Shown: positions 1-7,122 of the stretch, one piece after another | Numbering within the stretch: position 1 is the first letter of the stretch | Layout of the letters: each line of letters begins with the position of its first letter | Origin: Fidelibacterota bacterium | GTDB taxonomy: Bacteria; Marinisomatota; Marinisomatia; Marinisomatales; Marinisomataceae | Direction of reading: 5' to 3' | Length of the DNA stretch: 9,725 nt | Assembly: GCA_012963075.1 (NCBI GenBank) | Contig: DTWI01000028.1 | Span: forward strand, 1-9,725 | Notes under the pieces: generated by a model | Database searches by the model: none | Told to the model about the DNA's origin: nothing | Seen by the model: only the letters and a program-made list of their open reading frames with translations | Made by a program: the position numbers and the translations under genes

Positions 1-124
1 ATCCATCAATTGAAATTAATATTAATGGTGTACCAGGTTCATTATAATCTCTCGATACACTCCCACCAGTATCATTACAACTAATTAGTACAAAAAAAAG
101 ACAAAAAAGAATATTATTTTTCAT
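1..124 (-). CDS. Lipoprotein, probable type I phosphodiesterase / nucleotide pyrophosphatase family (N-terminus only)
   Basis: Reading from an ATG at 124 toward the left edge gives 41 codons with no stop, so only the amino end of the gene is present. Residues 1-16 form a lipoprotein signal: Lys at 2, a hydrophobic core rich in Leu and Phe, and a lipobox LISC with Cys16 as the predicted lipidated residue. A short Gly/Ser/Asn-rich linker follows, then PLILISIDG at 33-41. That strand ending in Ser-Ile-Asp-Gly is typical of the first strand of the alkaline-phosphatase-like fold in nucleotide pyrophosphatase/phosphodiesterase (ENPP-type) enzymes, where the Asp binds a catalytic metal. The ATG lies inside the last codons of the dipeptidyl peptidase gene, which overlaps it by 11 bases in another frame, so translational coupling is likely. 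A GAGG sits 10 bases upstream. The gene call is firm. The family call rests on one motif and could equally be a sulfatase or another member of the superfamily. Confidence 0.65.
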   Translation of the reverse strand, partial: MKNNILFCLFFVLISCNDTGGSVSRDYNEPGTPLILISIDG

Positions 125-2519
125 TGGACAAATGCCTCATAAGAAAATTGATCATCTTCTCGTATAAATGTTTTCTATTTTTCAAACCATCTGCTTTATT
201 TTCAGCGGTTAAAAAATTATTATTACTCATTCCATGGTTACCATTTGGATACAAAAAGAGTTCCATTTCTTTTCCATGTTCGGCATAAGCTTTCGCTAAT
301 TGAATGGAATGTTGGTGATGAACATTATCATCTGCAGTCCCATGAATTTGCAGTAAATGGCCTTTTGCTTTTTCTACATGGGTTAATACCGAAGCATTTT
401 TATATCCTTCTGGGTTTTCTTCTACCAATCCCATATATCTTTCTGTCCATATTGTATCATATAATAGCGGATCCACATTCGGGGCCACCGAAACACCTGC
501 TTTAAAATAATCGCTTGCAAGGGTCATACACATATTGGTTAGATAGCCTCCTCCACTCCATCCCCAAACGCCAATATTATCACCATCAACATAAGGAAGG
601 CTTTGAAGATATTTTGCAGCTTCTATGTGATCTTTAACGATATATTTTCCATAATCACCATAGGCCATATCTTTAAAGGCTTTTCCTCTACCGCCTGTCC
701 CTCGATTATCAAAGGAAAAGATAATGAATCCTCTTTGAGAAAAATATTGATGAAAAACATGATTGCCTGCTCCCCATCTATTGTTTACCATTTGGGATCC
801 TGGACCACCATAATTATAGAGAATCACAGGATATTGTTCCATAGAATCAAAATTATGTGGAAGAGTAATAATTGCATTTAAACGCTCTCCATCATTTGTA
901 AAGAGATTAATTAAGCGTGGATAGGTAAATCCATATTCATCAAATTGGGCACGATCTGTCTCCGCAAGCATGCGTTTTGACGTCCCAGAATTGCTTCTCA
1001 AAATAATTTTAGATGGAGTAGTAAAATTGGAATAGGAATCAATAAAAAAGTTTGTAGTTGGTGAAAATCTAGCTGAATGGGTCCCTTGTTCAGATGTTAA
1101 ACGTTTTAATTTTGATCCATTAAATCTAACTGAATAAATATGGTTCTCAACTTCTGATTCTCTTTTACCTGAAAAATAAATGATTTCATTTTCTTCATCG
1201 ATAGCATTGATACCATTTACTTCCCACTTACCTCTTGTAATTTGATTTATAAATTGACCATCAGGACGACTTCTATAGATATGTTTGAATCCATCACGTT
1301 CAGATATCCATATAATCTCATCATTATCTAAAATATCTATATTAAAAAGACCTGGACTGCCAAAAAAATCATATGCATCTACCCAGGTTTCGTTCTTGTC
1401 ATTAAGAACCTCTACTAAATAATCAACCCTTAAATTATATCTGAAAAATTTCAGATCATTTTGTTTCCGATTGAGAGTTGTAATATATAAATCATCTTTA
1501 TTTTTATGCCAGATAGCATTAGGTATATAGTAAGTATCTTCAGGTAATTGAATCCAGGATATATAACTATATTTATGTTTCTCTTCTTCATCATCAAGCA
1601 ATTTTCGAAAAGAATCATAATCATCTACTCCCCATTTGAATCCCAATTGTTCCAATAACTTCCTTTCAGCCCCCTGTTCTCTCATAGCTACTATCACCTC
1701 GTCTTCAGCGTATGCATCTTCTTCGACTTCGTCTCCGATTTCTTCTTCATTCTTAATCTCAGAGAATAAACTTAAATCAATAATACCAAGTTTCACTGTT
1801 GGATTTGTCTGACCAGCTTTCGGATAATAGATATACTTAACTACTGGATATTTCGATGCATAATCAATCAGTGGATATTTTTCCACTTGAGACTGATCTT
1901 CTTGCCAAAAAACAATATAATTACCAGAAGGACTCCATCTATAAGCATCATAACTTCCAAATTCTTCTTCGTATACCCATCCAAAATGTCCATTAAGCGT
2001 TGTTTCACTTCCATCGGTTGTCAATTGAACTTCTTCTAAATCTTCTAATGAGAATAAATAAAGATTATTATCGTTTCTTACATAGGAAACATATTGATTA
2101 TCTGGAGAAATTTTTACATTTCTCAAACTATCAGGATTAGCAGAAACTGGAACTACTGTATCTTTAGCAATATCATAAACATGATAGGTGCCATAAGATG
2201 AATGTCTCCATATACTAACATTGTTTGTTTTGAGTAGTAATAATGTTTGGTCTTTACTAAAACTATGACTAAAGCGATCTAATTGGTCTTTTTTGATACT
2301 AAAAACTGCGGTTGTATCATCTCTAGCTAAATCATATCTATAAAAATTTTTCCCAAGAGAATCACTATCCGAAAAATAATAAGCATCTTGATTATTGACC
2401 CATTTATAACTCCCAATCTTATCGTAACGGAATGTTCCTCCCATTACATCTTTGAGTTCAATAGTCTTTTCCTGAGGAAAAATAACAGTAAAAAACAATA
2501 AGGCTATAACTTTGCGCAT
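114..2519 (-). CDS. dpp4: Dipeptidyl peptidase IV, S9B family serine peptidase
   Basis: This exported prolyl peptidase removes Xaa-Pro or Xaa-Ala dipeptides from peptide N-termini, in the periplasm or at the cell surface. From the ATG at 2519 it has 801 residues. Residues 1-15 look like a signal peptide (MRKVIALLFFTVIF). An eight-bladed propeller region follows, to about residue 520. It includes WVYEEEF near 181-187, whose Glu pair anchors the substrate amino terminus in this family. The alpha/beta-hydrolase domain has the whole triad: Ser655 in GWSGGG, Asp730 in HGTADDNVHH and His762 in GNHGMS, plus the YGGPGSQ oxyanion-loop region near 569-575. It is longer than many bacterial DPP IVs because of a strongly acidic segment at about 254-320. 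A GTG at 2534 in frame would add five residues, but ATG gives the better signal peptide. No Shine-Dalgarno sequence is visible. Its 3' end overlaps the next gene, so the two are probably cotranscribed and may serve peptide and phosphoester scavenging. Confidence 0.93.
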   Translation of the reverse strand: MRKVIALLFFTVIFPQEKTIELKDVMGGTFRYDKIGSYKWVNNQDAYYFSDSDSLGKNFYRYDLARDDTTAVFSIKKDQLDRFSHSFSKDQTLLLLKTNNVSIWRHSSYGTYHVYDIAKDTVVPVSANPDSLRNVKISPDNQYVSYVRNDNNLYLFSLEDLEEVQLTTDGSETTLNGHFGWVYEEEFGSYDAYRWSPSGNYIVFWQEDQSQVEKYPLIDYASKYPVVKYIYYPKAGQTNPTVKLGIIDLSLFSEIKNEEEIGDEVEEDAYAEDEVIVAMREQGAERKLLEQLGFKWGVDDYDSFRKLLDDEEEKHKYSYISWIQLPEDTYYIPNAIWHKNKDDLYITTLNRKQNDLKFFRYNLRVDYLVEVLNDKNETWVDAYDFFGSPGLFNIDILDNDEIIWISERDGFKHIYRSRPDGQFINQITRGKWEVNGINAIDEENEIIYFSGKRESEVENHIYSVRFNGSKLKRLTSEQGTHSARFSPTTNFFIDSYSNFTTPSKIILRSNSGTSKRMLAETDRAQFDEYGFTYPRLINLFTNDGERLNAIITLPHNFDSMEQYPVILYNYGGPGSQMVNNRWGAGNHVFHQYFSQRGFIIFSFDNRGTGGRGKAFKDMAYGDYGKYIVKDHIEAAKYLQSLPYVDGDNIGVWGWSGGGYLTNMCMTLASDYFKAGVSVAPNVDPLLYDTIWTERYMGLVEENPEGYKNASVLTHVEKAKGHLLQIHGTADDNVHHQHSIQLAKAYAEHGKEMELFLYPNGNHGMSNNNFLTAENKADGLKNRKHLYEKMINFLMRHLSNEK

Positions 2520-2618
2520 TAGTAGATAATACACATTAGTAGGTAATAAAGAAATTTTTAAAAAATATCACCTAAATAGTTTTGCATTCACGTATATGCT
2601 TCTATAAATTGCACACTT
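2520..2618. promoter_or_regulatory. Divergent intergenic promoter region
   Basis: This is the only non-coding gap of note in the window. It lies between the starts of the minus-strand peptidase gene and the plus-strand foldase gene, so promoters for both should lie here or just inside the genes. It is very AT-rich. On the plus strand, TTGCAT (2582-2587) and TATAAA (2603-2608) lie 15 bases apart and resemble a weak sigma-70 pair, but would leave a leader of only a few bases. TAGTTTTG (2577-2584) fits the Bacteroidota -7 consensus TAnnTTTG and would give a leader of about 30 bases, but no clear -33 TTG is seen about 20 bases upstream. I could not pick a convincing minus-strand promoter. The location is firm; the exact elements are guesses. 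Confidence 0.4.
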
Positions 2619-4454
2619 ATGGGAGTCATTACAAATATGCGCAATCAGATGCAGGTAGTTATGTGGATTATTCTTGTTCTGTTTATTGTCAGCATGGCAA
2701 TCGGTGGATTGGTAGGAGGTGCAAGTGTTGGTGATATATTTGGCCAAAATTCTTCTACTAATGTTGGTTCATTAAATGGTAAACCAATCTTGTATGAAGA
2801 TTTCAATCGATTGGTATTTGACGAAATTGGTCGTCTTGAATCACAGTCTAGTGAAAGCATGTCTGATGAAGATAGAGAATATGTCAGAGCAGTTGTCTGG
2901 GAAAGATTGATTCAAGATCTTTTGATTCAAGAACAAATTCAGGACAATGAAATTGTGATTGGCAATAATGAAGTTTTGTACCAATTAAAAAATAATCCCC
3001 CTCCTTTTTTACAAGGTAGTTCCCTTTTTCAAACTGATGGTCGATTTGATTTAGAAAAATATATGGAAGCAATTCTCAATCCAGGAAATCTTGATTGGCG
3101 TCCTATTGAGGAATTTATGCAAAACATTTATCTACCAAATTATAAACTACAACAACTAATTATTCATAGTGCCTCAACAGCAGATAAAGATATTCGTGAT
3201 AACTATAGACAAAGATTTGTTAATTATAGTATCGAAGCGATTCATATAACAGATAAAGCACTTGATGAAGAAACGCCTCAACCGTCCGAAGAAGAATTGA
3301 TGGCAGCTTATAATGAAAATATTGATGATTATAAACAGCCAGAAATGCGATATATGAAATATGTTAAATGGCCTATTGTATCTGATTACAATGATTCTCT
3401 ACGTGTACAATTAGAGGCAGGAAATCTGATACAACGTATTCATCAAGGAGCAAGTTTTTCAGACATAGCAAATAATTATAGTGAGGACCCAGGAAATAGT
3501 GTAAATCCGGACTCTCTTAATGGGGGAAATCTTGGTTGGTTTAATAAAGGCCAAATGGTAAAAGAATTTGATGAAGCAGTTTTTAGTGGTAAAACAGGTG
3601 AAGTAGTAGGTCCTATTTTAACACAATTTGGATACCATATCATTAAAATCAATAATAAAAGAACAGTAGAAGATGGAGATGAACAGGTGAATGCTTCACA
3701 TATTTTACTAACTGTTACGCCAGGTAAGGATACAGAAAATAAATTACGAAATTTATCAAGTATTTTTTCCTTAGAGGCTCAAGAATACGGATTTTTTGAT
3801 TTAGCAGATTCTCTCAAGATGGAAATAAATGATGCAAGCGGGGTCCAAAGAGCATCCATATTTATAGAAAAGATTGGAGTGGCAAGAAATGCTGTACAAT
3901 TTGCTTTTAGTAGCGAAGAAGGTAACGTATCTGAATATGTAGAAAATGATAATTATTTCCTTGTATTCTATCTGGATTCAATCTCACCGGCAGAAACAAT
4001 GTCATTTGAGACTGTTAAAGAAAGTCTGATAGAGGAATCCATTGTTGACATCAAAAAGAAACAGATTGAAGAAATTGCTAATAATCTTTTAATAGATAAG
4101 GAAAATGTGAATTTATCTGATTTAGCAAAGACTTACCCTAATTTCGAATATGTAGAAGAAGCAACAAGCAGTTTGATTGGAAGTTTTACATCTATTGGAA
4201 GGAGTAATTATGTTGCTGGGGCATTGCTTAATACCAAACAAGGCGACTTCTTCGGTCCATTACCAACTATCCGAGGACAAGTTTTTGTCAAAGTGTTAAG
4301 TATAGACGAAGTAGATGAAAAAGATTTTAATGAAAAGAAAGAAGCGCTAAAATTTAGTTTAATTATCCAAAGACAGAATTTAATATGGAGTAATTGGTTG
4401 CAAGCTCTTCGAGATAATTCTGATATTGAAGATAATCGATTTGATTTTTACTAA
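2619..4454 (+). CDS. ppiD: PpiD/SurA-type membrane-anchored peptidyl-prolyl isomerase (periplasmic foldase)
   Basis: The 611-residue protein has a short cytoplasmic start, one membrane segment at about 12-34, then a large periplasmic part, the PpiD layout. A SurA-type N-terminal chaperone region spans roughly 45-205. A parvulin domain follows at about 243-346, with GASFSDIANNYSEDP near 277, GGNLGWF near 302 and FGYHIIKI near 337-344; its first strand is degenerate (RYMKYVKW). A second parvulin-like start, NASHILL at 358-364, is followed by a region lacking the GG-LGW signature, so it looks inactive. The C-terminus ends in IEDNRFDFY, an ending I associate with Bacteroidota-type PpiD proteins. 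It probably helps newly exported outer-membrane and periplasmic proteins fold. The ATG at 2619 keeps the usual short cytoplasmic segment before the membrane helix; Met7 is an alternative. No Shine-Dalgarno is visible. The gene is monocistronic by position, and its TAA overlaps the accA stop on the other strand. Confidence 0.88.
   Translation: MGVITNMRNQMQVVMWIILVLFIVSMAIGGLVGGASVGDIFGQNSSTNVGSLNGKPILYEDFNRLVFDEIGRLESQSSESMSDEDREYVRAVVWERLIQDLLIQEQIQDNEIVIGNNEVLYQLKNNPPPFLQGSSLFQTDGRFDLEKYMEAILNPGNLDWRPIEEFMQNIYLPNYKLQQLIIHSASTADKDIRDNYRQRFVNYSIEAIHITDKALDEETPQPSEEELMAAYNENIDDYKQPEMRYMKYVKWPIVSDYNDSLRVQLEAGNLIQRIHQGASFSDIANNYSEDPGNSVNPDSLNGGNLGWFNKGQMVKEFDEAVFSGKTGEVVGPILTQFGYHIIKINNKRTVEDGDEQVNASHILLTVTPGKDTENKLRNLSSIFSLEAQEYGFFDLADSLKMEINDASGVQRASIFIEKIGVARNAVQFAFSSEEGNVSEYVENDNYFLVFYLDSISPAETMSFETVKESLIEESIVDIKKKQIEEIANNLLIDKENVNLSDLAKTYPNFEYVEEATSSLIGSFTSIGRSNYVAGALLNTKQGDFFGPLPTIRGQVFVKVLSIDEVDEKDFNEKKEALKFSLIIQRQNLIWSNWLQALRDNSDIEDNRFDFY
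4451..4454. other. Shared convergent stop codons of ppiD and accA
   Basis: The four bases CTAA end two genes at once: TAA on the plus strand closes the ppiD-like gene, and TAG on the minus strand closes accA. There is no spacer, so any transcription terminator for either gene must lie inside the coding sequence of the other. This is read directly from the sequence and supports a very compact genome. Confidence 0.9.
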
Positions 4455-5395
4455 TTTTCTCTAAAAACACCAAGCTTATCATATCTTTCTATCCTAGAAG
4501 ATAAATAATCTGTAATATTTTTTTCCTTTAATAAATTTATTTCATCTACTATAGTTTTTTTTAGAGTCTCAATCATTTCATCAGAATGTCTGTGTGCACA
4601 ACCAGTTGGTTCATAAACAATCATATTACATATGTTATGTTCCATTAAATCTTTAGGAGTTAATCTTAAAGCACTTGCAGCTTCTGGTGCTTTCGAAGAA
4701 TCTTTCCATAAAATTGATGCACAACCTTCAGGACTAATTACAGAAAACCAGGTGTTTTCCAACATTAACATTTTATCACATAATCCGATTCCTAAAGCAC
4801 CACCACTTGCTCCCTCTCCAATAACAATTGATAATATCGGAGTTTGAATGGATGCCATCTGAATAAGATTATTTGCAATAGCATATCCTTGTCCTCTTTC
4901 CTCTGCTGCAATTCCAGGATCGGCACCAGGAGTATCAATCAAGGTAATAATTGGTAAATTAAATTTTTCTGCCATTTTCATAATACGTAATGCTTTTCTG
5001 TAACCTTCAGGCTTCATCATACCAAAGTTTCTATACAAATTTTCTTTTGTATTCCTGCCTTTTTGTTGCCCTATAATGACGACACGATGGGTATCTATAG
5101 TTCCAATGCCAGCTATAACAGCTTTATCGTCAGAGAATGCTTTATCTCCATGTAATTCAATAAAATCCTCGCACCAAGCTAATATATAATCAAGGGTATA
5201 GGGACGATTAGGATGCCTAGCTAATTGAACTACCTGCCATGGTTTTAGATTAGAAAAAACTTCTTTTTCTTTTTCTATTCTCATATTTTTTAGTTGATCC
5301 AATTTTTTTGATTCAGAATCAATGGAAACTAAATTTTGAATTTCATCATCAAAATCTTTCAGAGGTTTCTCAAAATCTAAATAATGTTTTTTCAT
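4451..5395 (-). CDS. accA: Acetyl-CoA carboxylase carboxyltransferase, alpha subunit
   Basis: AccA pairs with AccD to move the carboxyl group from biotinylated AccB to acetyl-CoA, giving malonyl-CoA for fatty acid synthesis in the cytoplasm. At 314 residues it is close to the E. coli length (319). Residues 1-50 form the charged, helical N-terminal extension usual for the family. The crotonase-like carboxyltransferase core then shows LARHPNRPYTLDY (58-70), QQKGRNTKEN (110-119), RNFGMMKPEGYRKALR (122-137), LIDTPGADPG (152-161), the oxyanion glycines of GEGASGGALGIG (193-204) and SVISPEGCASILWK (218-231). The family usually has DTPGAYPG or DTPGAFPG; here Asp replaces the aromatic residue. The ATG follows directly on the TAA of the glycosyltransferase gene (TAAATG), and the only upstream Shine-Dalgarno-like sequence is a distant AGG. 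It is the last gene of the lepA run. No accD is present in the window. Confidence 0.97.
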   Translation of the reverse strand: MKKHYLDFEKPLKDFDDEIQNLVSIDSESKKLDQLKNMRIEKEKEVFSNLKPWQVVQLARHPNRPYTLDYILAWCEDFIELHGDKAFSDDKAVIAGIGTIDTHRVVIIGQQKGRNTKENLYRNFGMMKPEGYRKALRIMKMAEKFNLPIITLIDTPGADPGIAAEERGQGYAIANNLIQMASIQTPILSIVIGEGASGGALGIGLCDKMLMLENTWFSVISPEGCASILWKDSSKAPEAASALRLTPKDLMEHNICNMIVYEPTGCAHRHSDEMIETLKKTIVDEINLLKEKNITDYLSSRIERYDKLGVFREN

Positions 5396-6106
5396 TTATT
5401 TTTTTAACCTAAACAATCTCCAGAAACCAAACAACCATACTTTTAAAATTGCTTCCATTACAACGGATTTATCCATCTTGGATTCTCCAACAGTACGATC
5501 TGTAAAAGTTATTGGATGTTCCTTGATTTTACAATTTTTTTGGTATGCACGAAATGATGTTTCAATCTGGAAACAATACCCTTGTGATGAACATTCATTA
5601 AAATTTATGAGGTACAATGTATCGCTTTTCCAAGCCTTAAATCCAGCTGTTAAATCTTTGATGGGCACACCTGTAATCAATCTAGCATACAGATTAGCAA
5701 AATAACTTATATATAGACGACGCACTGGCCAATTTATCACCCTTAACCCTCCATAATATCTACTACCTACTATTAAATCATTTTCTGATAACAGTGCAAA
5801 CATATCAGGAACTTCTTTTGGATCATGTGATAAATCTGCATCCATTTGTACAATCAAATCATAATTGTGTTTTAATGCCCAATTGAATCCAAATACATAT
5901 GCAGAACCTAACCCGTCCTTTATCGGTCTTGTTTCGACAGCAACAAACTCTTGGTAATGACTTTTTACCAAATCTCCTGTTCCATCAGGAGAATTATCAT
6001 CTACAACTAGTATATCCAAGCTTATATCCAATGCCAGAAGCATATCAATTGTTTTGACAATATTTTTTGCTTCGTTGTATGTAGGAAGTATAACTAATCG
6101 TTTCAT
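5396..6106 (-). CDS. GT2 glycosyltransferase, polyprenol-phosphate mannose (dolichol-phosphate mannosyltransferase-like) synthase
   Basis: The 236-residue enzyme matches the single-domain DPM1/Ppm1 type. It would move a sugar, usually mannose from GDP-mannose, to a polyprenyl phosphate on the inner face of the cytoplasmic membrane, producing a lipid-linked donor for periplasmic glycosylation. Visible motifs are LPTYNEAKNI (7-16), VVDDNSPDGTGD (34-45), the metal-binding DAD in QMDADLSHDP (87-96), VGSRYYGG (113-120) and FTDRTVGESKM (201-211). It lacks the C-terminal membrane domain of longer relatives, so it is probably a peripheral membrane protein. Its basic, aromatic C-terminus (WLFGFWRLFRLKK) could help it bind membrane. 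The ATG overlaps the upstream TAA by one base (TAATG), and AGGG lies seven bases before it, one of the few Shine-Dalgarno-like sequences here. Sugar specificity cannot be read from sequence alone; glucose or an aminosugar remains possible. No acceptor glycosyltransferase is present. Confidence 0.88.
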   Translation of the reverse strand: MKRLVILPTYNEAKNIVKTIDMLLALDISLDILVVDDNSPDGTGDLVKSHYQEFVAVETRPIKDGLGSAYVFGFNWALKHNYDLIVQMDADLSHDPKEVPDMFALLSENDLIVGSRYYGGLRVINWPVRRLYISYFANLYARLITGVPIKDLTAGFKAWKSDTLYLINFNECSSQGYCFQIETSFRAYQKNCKIKEHPITFTDRTVGESKMDKSVVMEAILKVWLFGFWRLFRLKK

Positions 6107-6108
6107 TA
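6104..6108 (-). promoter_or_regulatory. TAATG stop-start overlap, translational coupling site
   Basis: The TAA of the DUF4837-like lipoprotein gene and the ATG of the GT2 glycosyltransferase gene share one base (TAATG on the minus strand). Such junctions usually let a terminating ribosome restart on the next gene. The layout is seen directly; the coupling is inferred. Confidence 0.6.
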
Positions 6109-7122
6109 TTTAACCCTAAAAGTTTGAGCAATCAAATTCATTTGTCTAATATAGAATGCTTTTTTCCCTCCTGGGTTATATACCAAATAAGTAATATAAA
6201 ACGTTCTGTCTGATTCATAATTGTAGAAAAGATAACCCTGAAAAGGGCCTCCTTTAGCTCCTTCAACAGATTCCCACAATCCTGATATTTTATAAGCAGC
6301 ATCTTCCCTGTAATGATCAATCCAATCAATTGATAAAAAATCGTTATTATATTGAATTGACTTAAAATATTCCTTGGGAAAATTATTTGCTAATTCGGTT
6401 GCAGTTTCTTTTGAAAAATGGTTCCCTTCTCTCCAATAAACTGCTAACCATCTAAAAGGCATTTCTTGTCCAATCCATACAAAATTGGAGTCAGTTTCAT
6501 TTCTAATAATTTCCCATCCCCAAGGTAAATTGATGTTCCAGCCATAGCTTTCTAATAGCATAGACTCTTTATCTTCTTGATGTTGCGTTTCTAAAAGATA
6601 TTGGGATTGTTTTTTATCAAAATTTGTATTGTATTGTGATTTAATCCATTCATTATTTTCTAAAAAATATTCTTTAATCGAATCGGAATCAGAACCGCTT
6701 ATAATCATAAATAATTGATTTTTAGCAAATTGATCTTTAGATAAAATAACCGGGTCACCCTCAAGTGTTTGATTAAATTTTTTAACACCTAATAAATCTT
6801 TTACCAATTTAGTAGCAGGATTTAAGTCAAAATCACCAATTGATGCGATAATTAAATTAGTTTGTGTTTTTAATGCTTGGTAATTAGCAGGATCGGAAAA
6901 TTTTACTTTGTAGAATGGTTCTGGTTCAGGAGTTAATAGGGTGTCATTAAACACAATCGATAACAAACTTTTTATTTGTTCTCGATCTTCTTTTGCAGCT
7001 AAGACAACTAAATCGTCGCTACTTCCTATCGAATCTCTTTTTACCTCACAGTTAAAAACAAAAATAAGGCAAATAAAAATAGATATTATCTTAATTGTTT
7101 TTTCTTCTATTAGAAATCTCAT
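6106..7122 (-). CDS. DUF4837-like envelope lipoprotein
   Basis: The 338-residue protein has a lipoprotein-like signal. A charged start (MRFLIEEKTIK) leads into a hydrophobic stretch at 11-24 and then Cys25, in the slightly atypical lipobox VFNC. The mature part has a first half (about 35-170) with alternating strands and helices, including LVVLAAKEDREQI and LFMIISGSDSD. The second half begins near ESYGWNINLPWGW (191-203) and includes FVWIGQE (214-220), ISGLWESVEGAKGGPFQGY (279-297) and a final strand pair ending NLIAQTFRVK. This order, and the GLWE...GGPF segment in particular, resembles DUF4837, a lipoprotein family of unknown role found in Bacteroidota and relatives. I recognise the family by pattern only, so the call is moderate. 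The start is the sole reasonable Met and forces a 32-base overlap with the upstream gene. No catalytic motif is evident. Confidence 0.7.
   Translation of the reverse strand: MRFLIEEKTIKIISIFICLIFVFNCEVKRDSIGSSDDLVVLAAKEDREQIKSLLSIVFNDTLLTPEPEPFYKVKFSDPANYQALKTQTNLIIASIGDFDLNPATKLVKDLLGVKKFNQTLEGDPVILSKDQFAKNQLFMIISGSDSDSIKEYFLENNEWIKSQYNTNFDKKQSQYLLETQHQEDKESMLLESYGWNINLPWGWEIIRNETDSNFVWIGQEMPFRWLAVYWREGNHFSKETATELANNFPKEYFKSIQYNNDFLSIDWIDHYREDAAYKISGLWESVEGAKGGPFQGYLFYNYESDRTFYITYLVYNPGGKKAFYIRQMNLIAQTFRVK

Noticed and set aside
245..881. Plus-strand open frames inside the DPP IV gene (245-505 and 603-881)
   Set aside because: They lie opposite the conserved catalytic domain, have no recognisable domain, and are explained as antisense shadows.
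2532..2534. GTG at 2534 as the DPP IV start
   Set aside because: It would add only five residues before the ATG at 2519, has no ribosome binding site, and the ATG gives a normal signal peptide with a basic start.
4482..4503. Hairpin with a 9-pair stem, one bulged base and a 3-base loop just inside the accA 3' end, as a terminator for the ppiD-like gene
   Set aside because: The stem is AT-rich and weak, and the nearest run of T on the plus strand begins about 14 bases after the stem, too far for a standard intrinsic terminator.
4632..4847. Plus-strand open frame opposite accA
   Set aside because: It is antisense to the conserved carboxyltransferase core and shows no domain of its own.
6138..6329. 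Short minus-strand open frame within the DUF4837-like gene
   Set aside because: It sits in another frame of a gene with clear coding character and has no start signal or recognisable domain.
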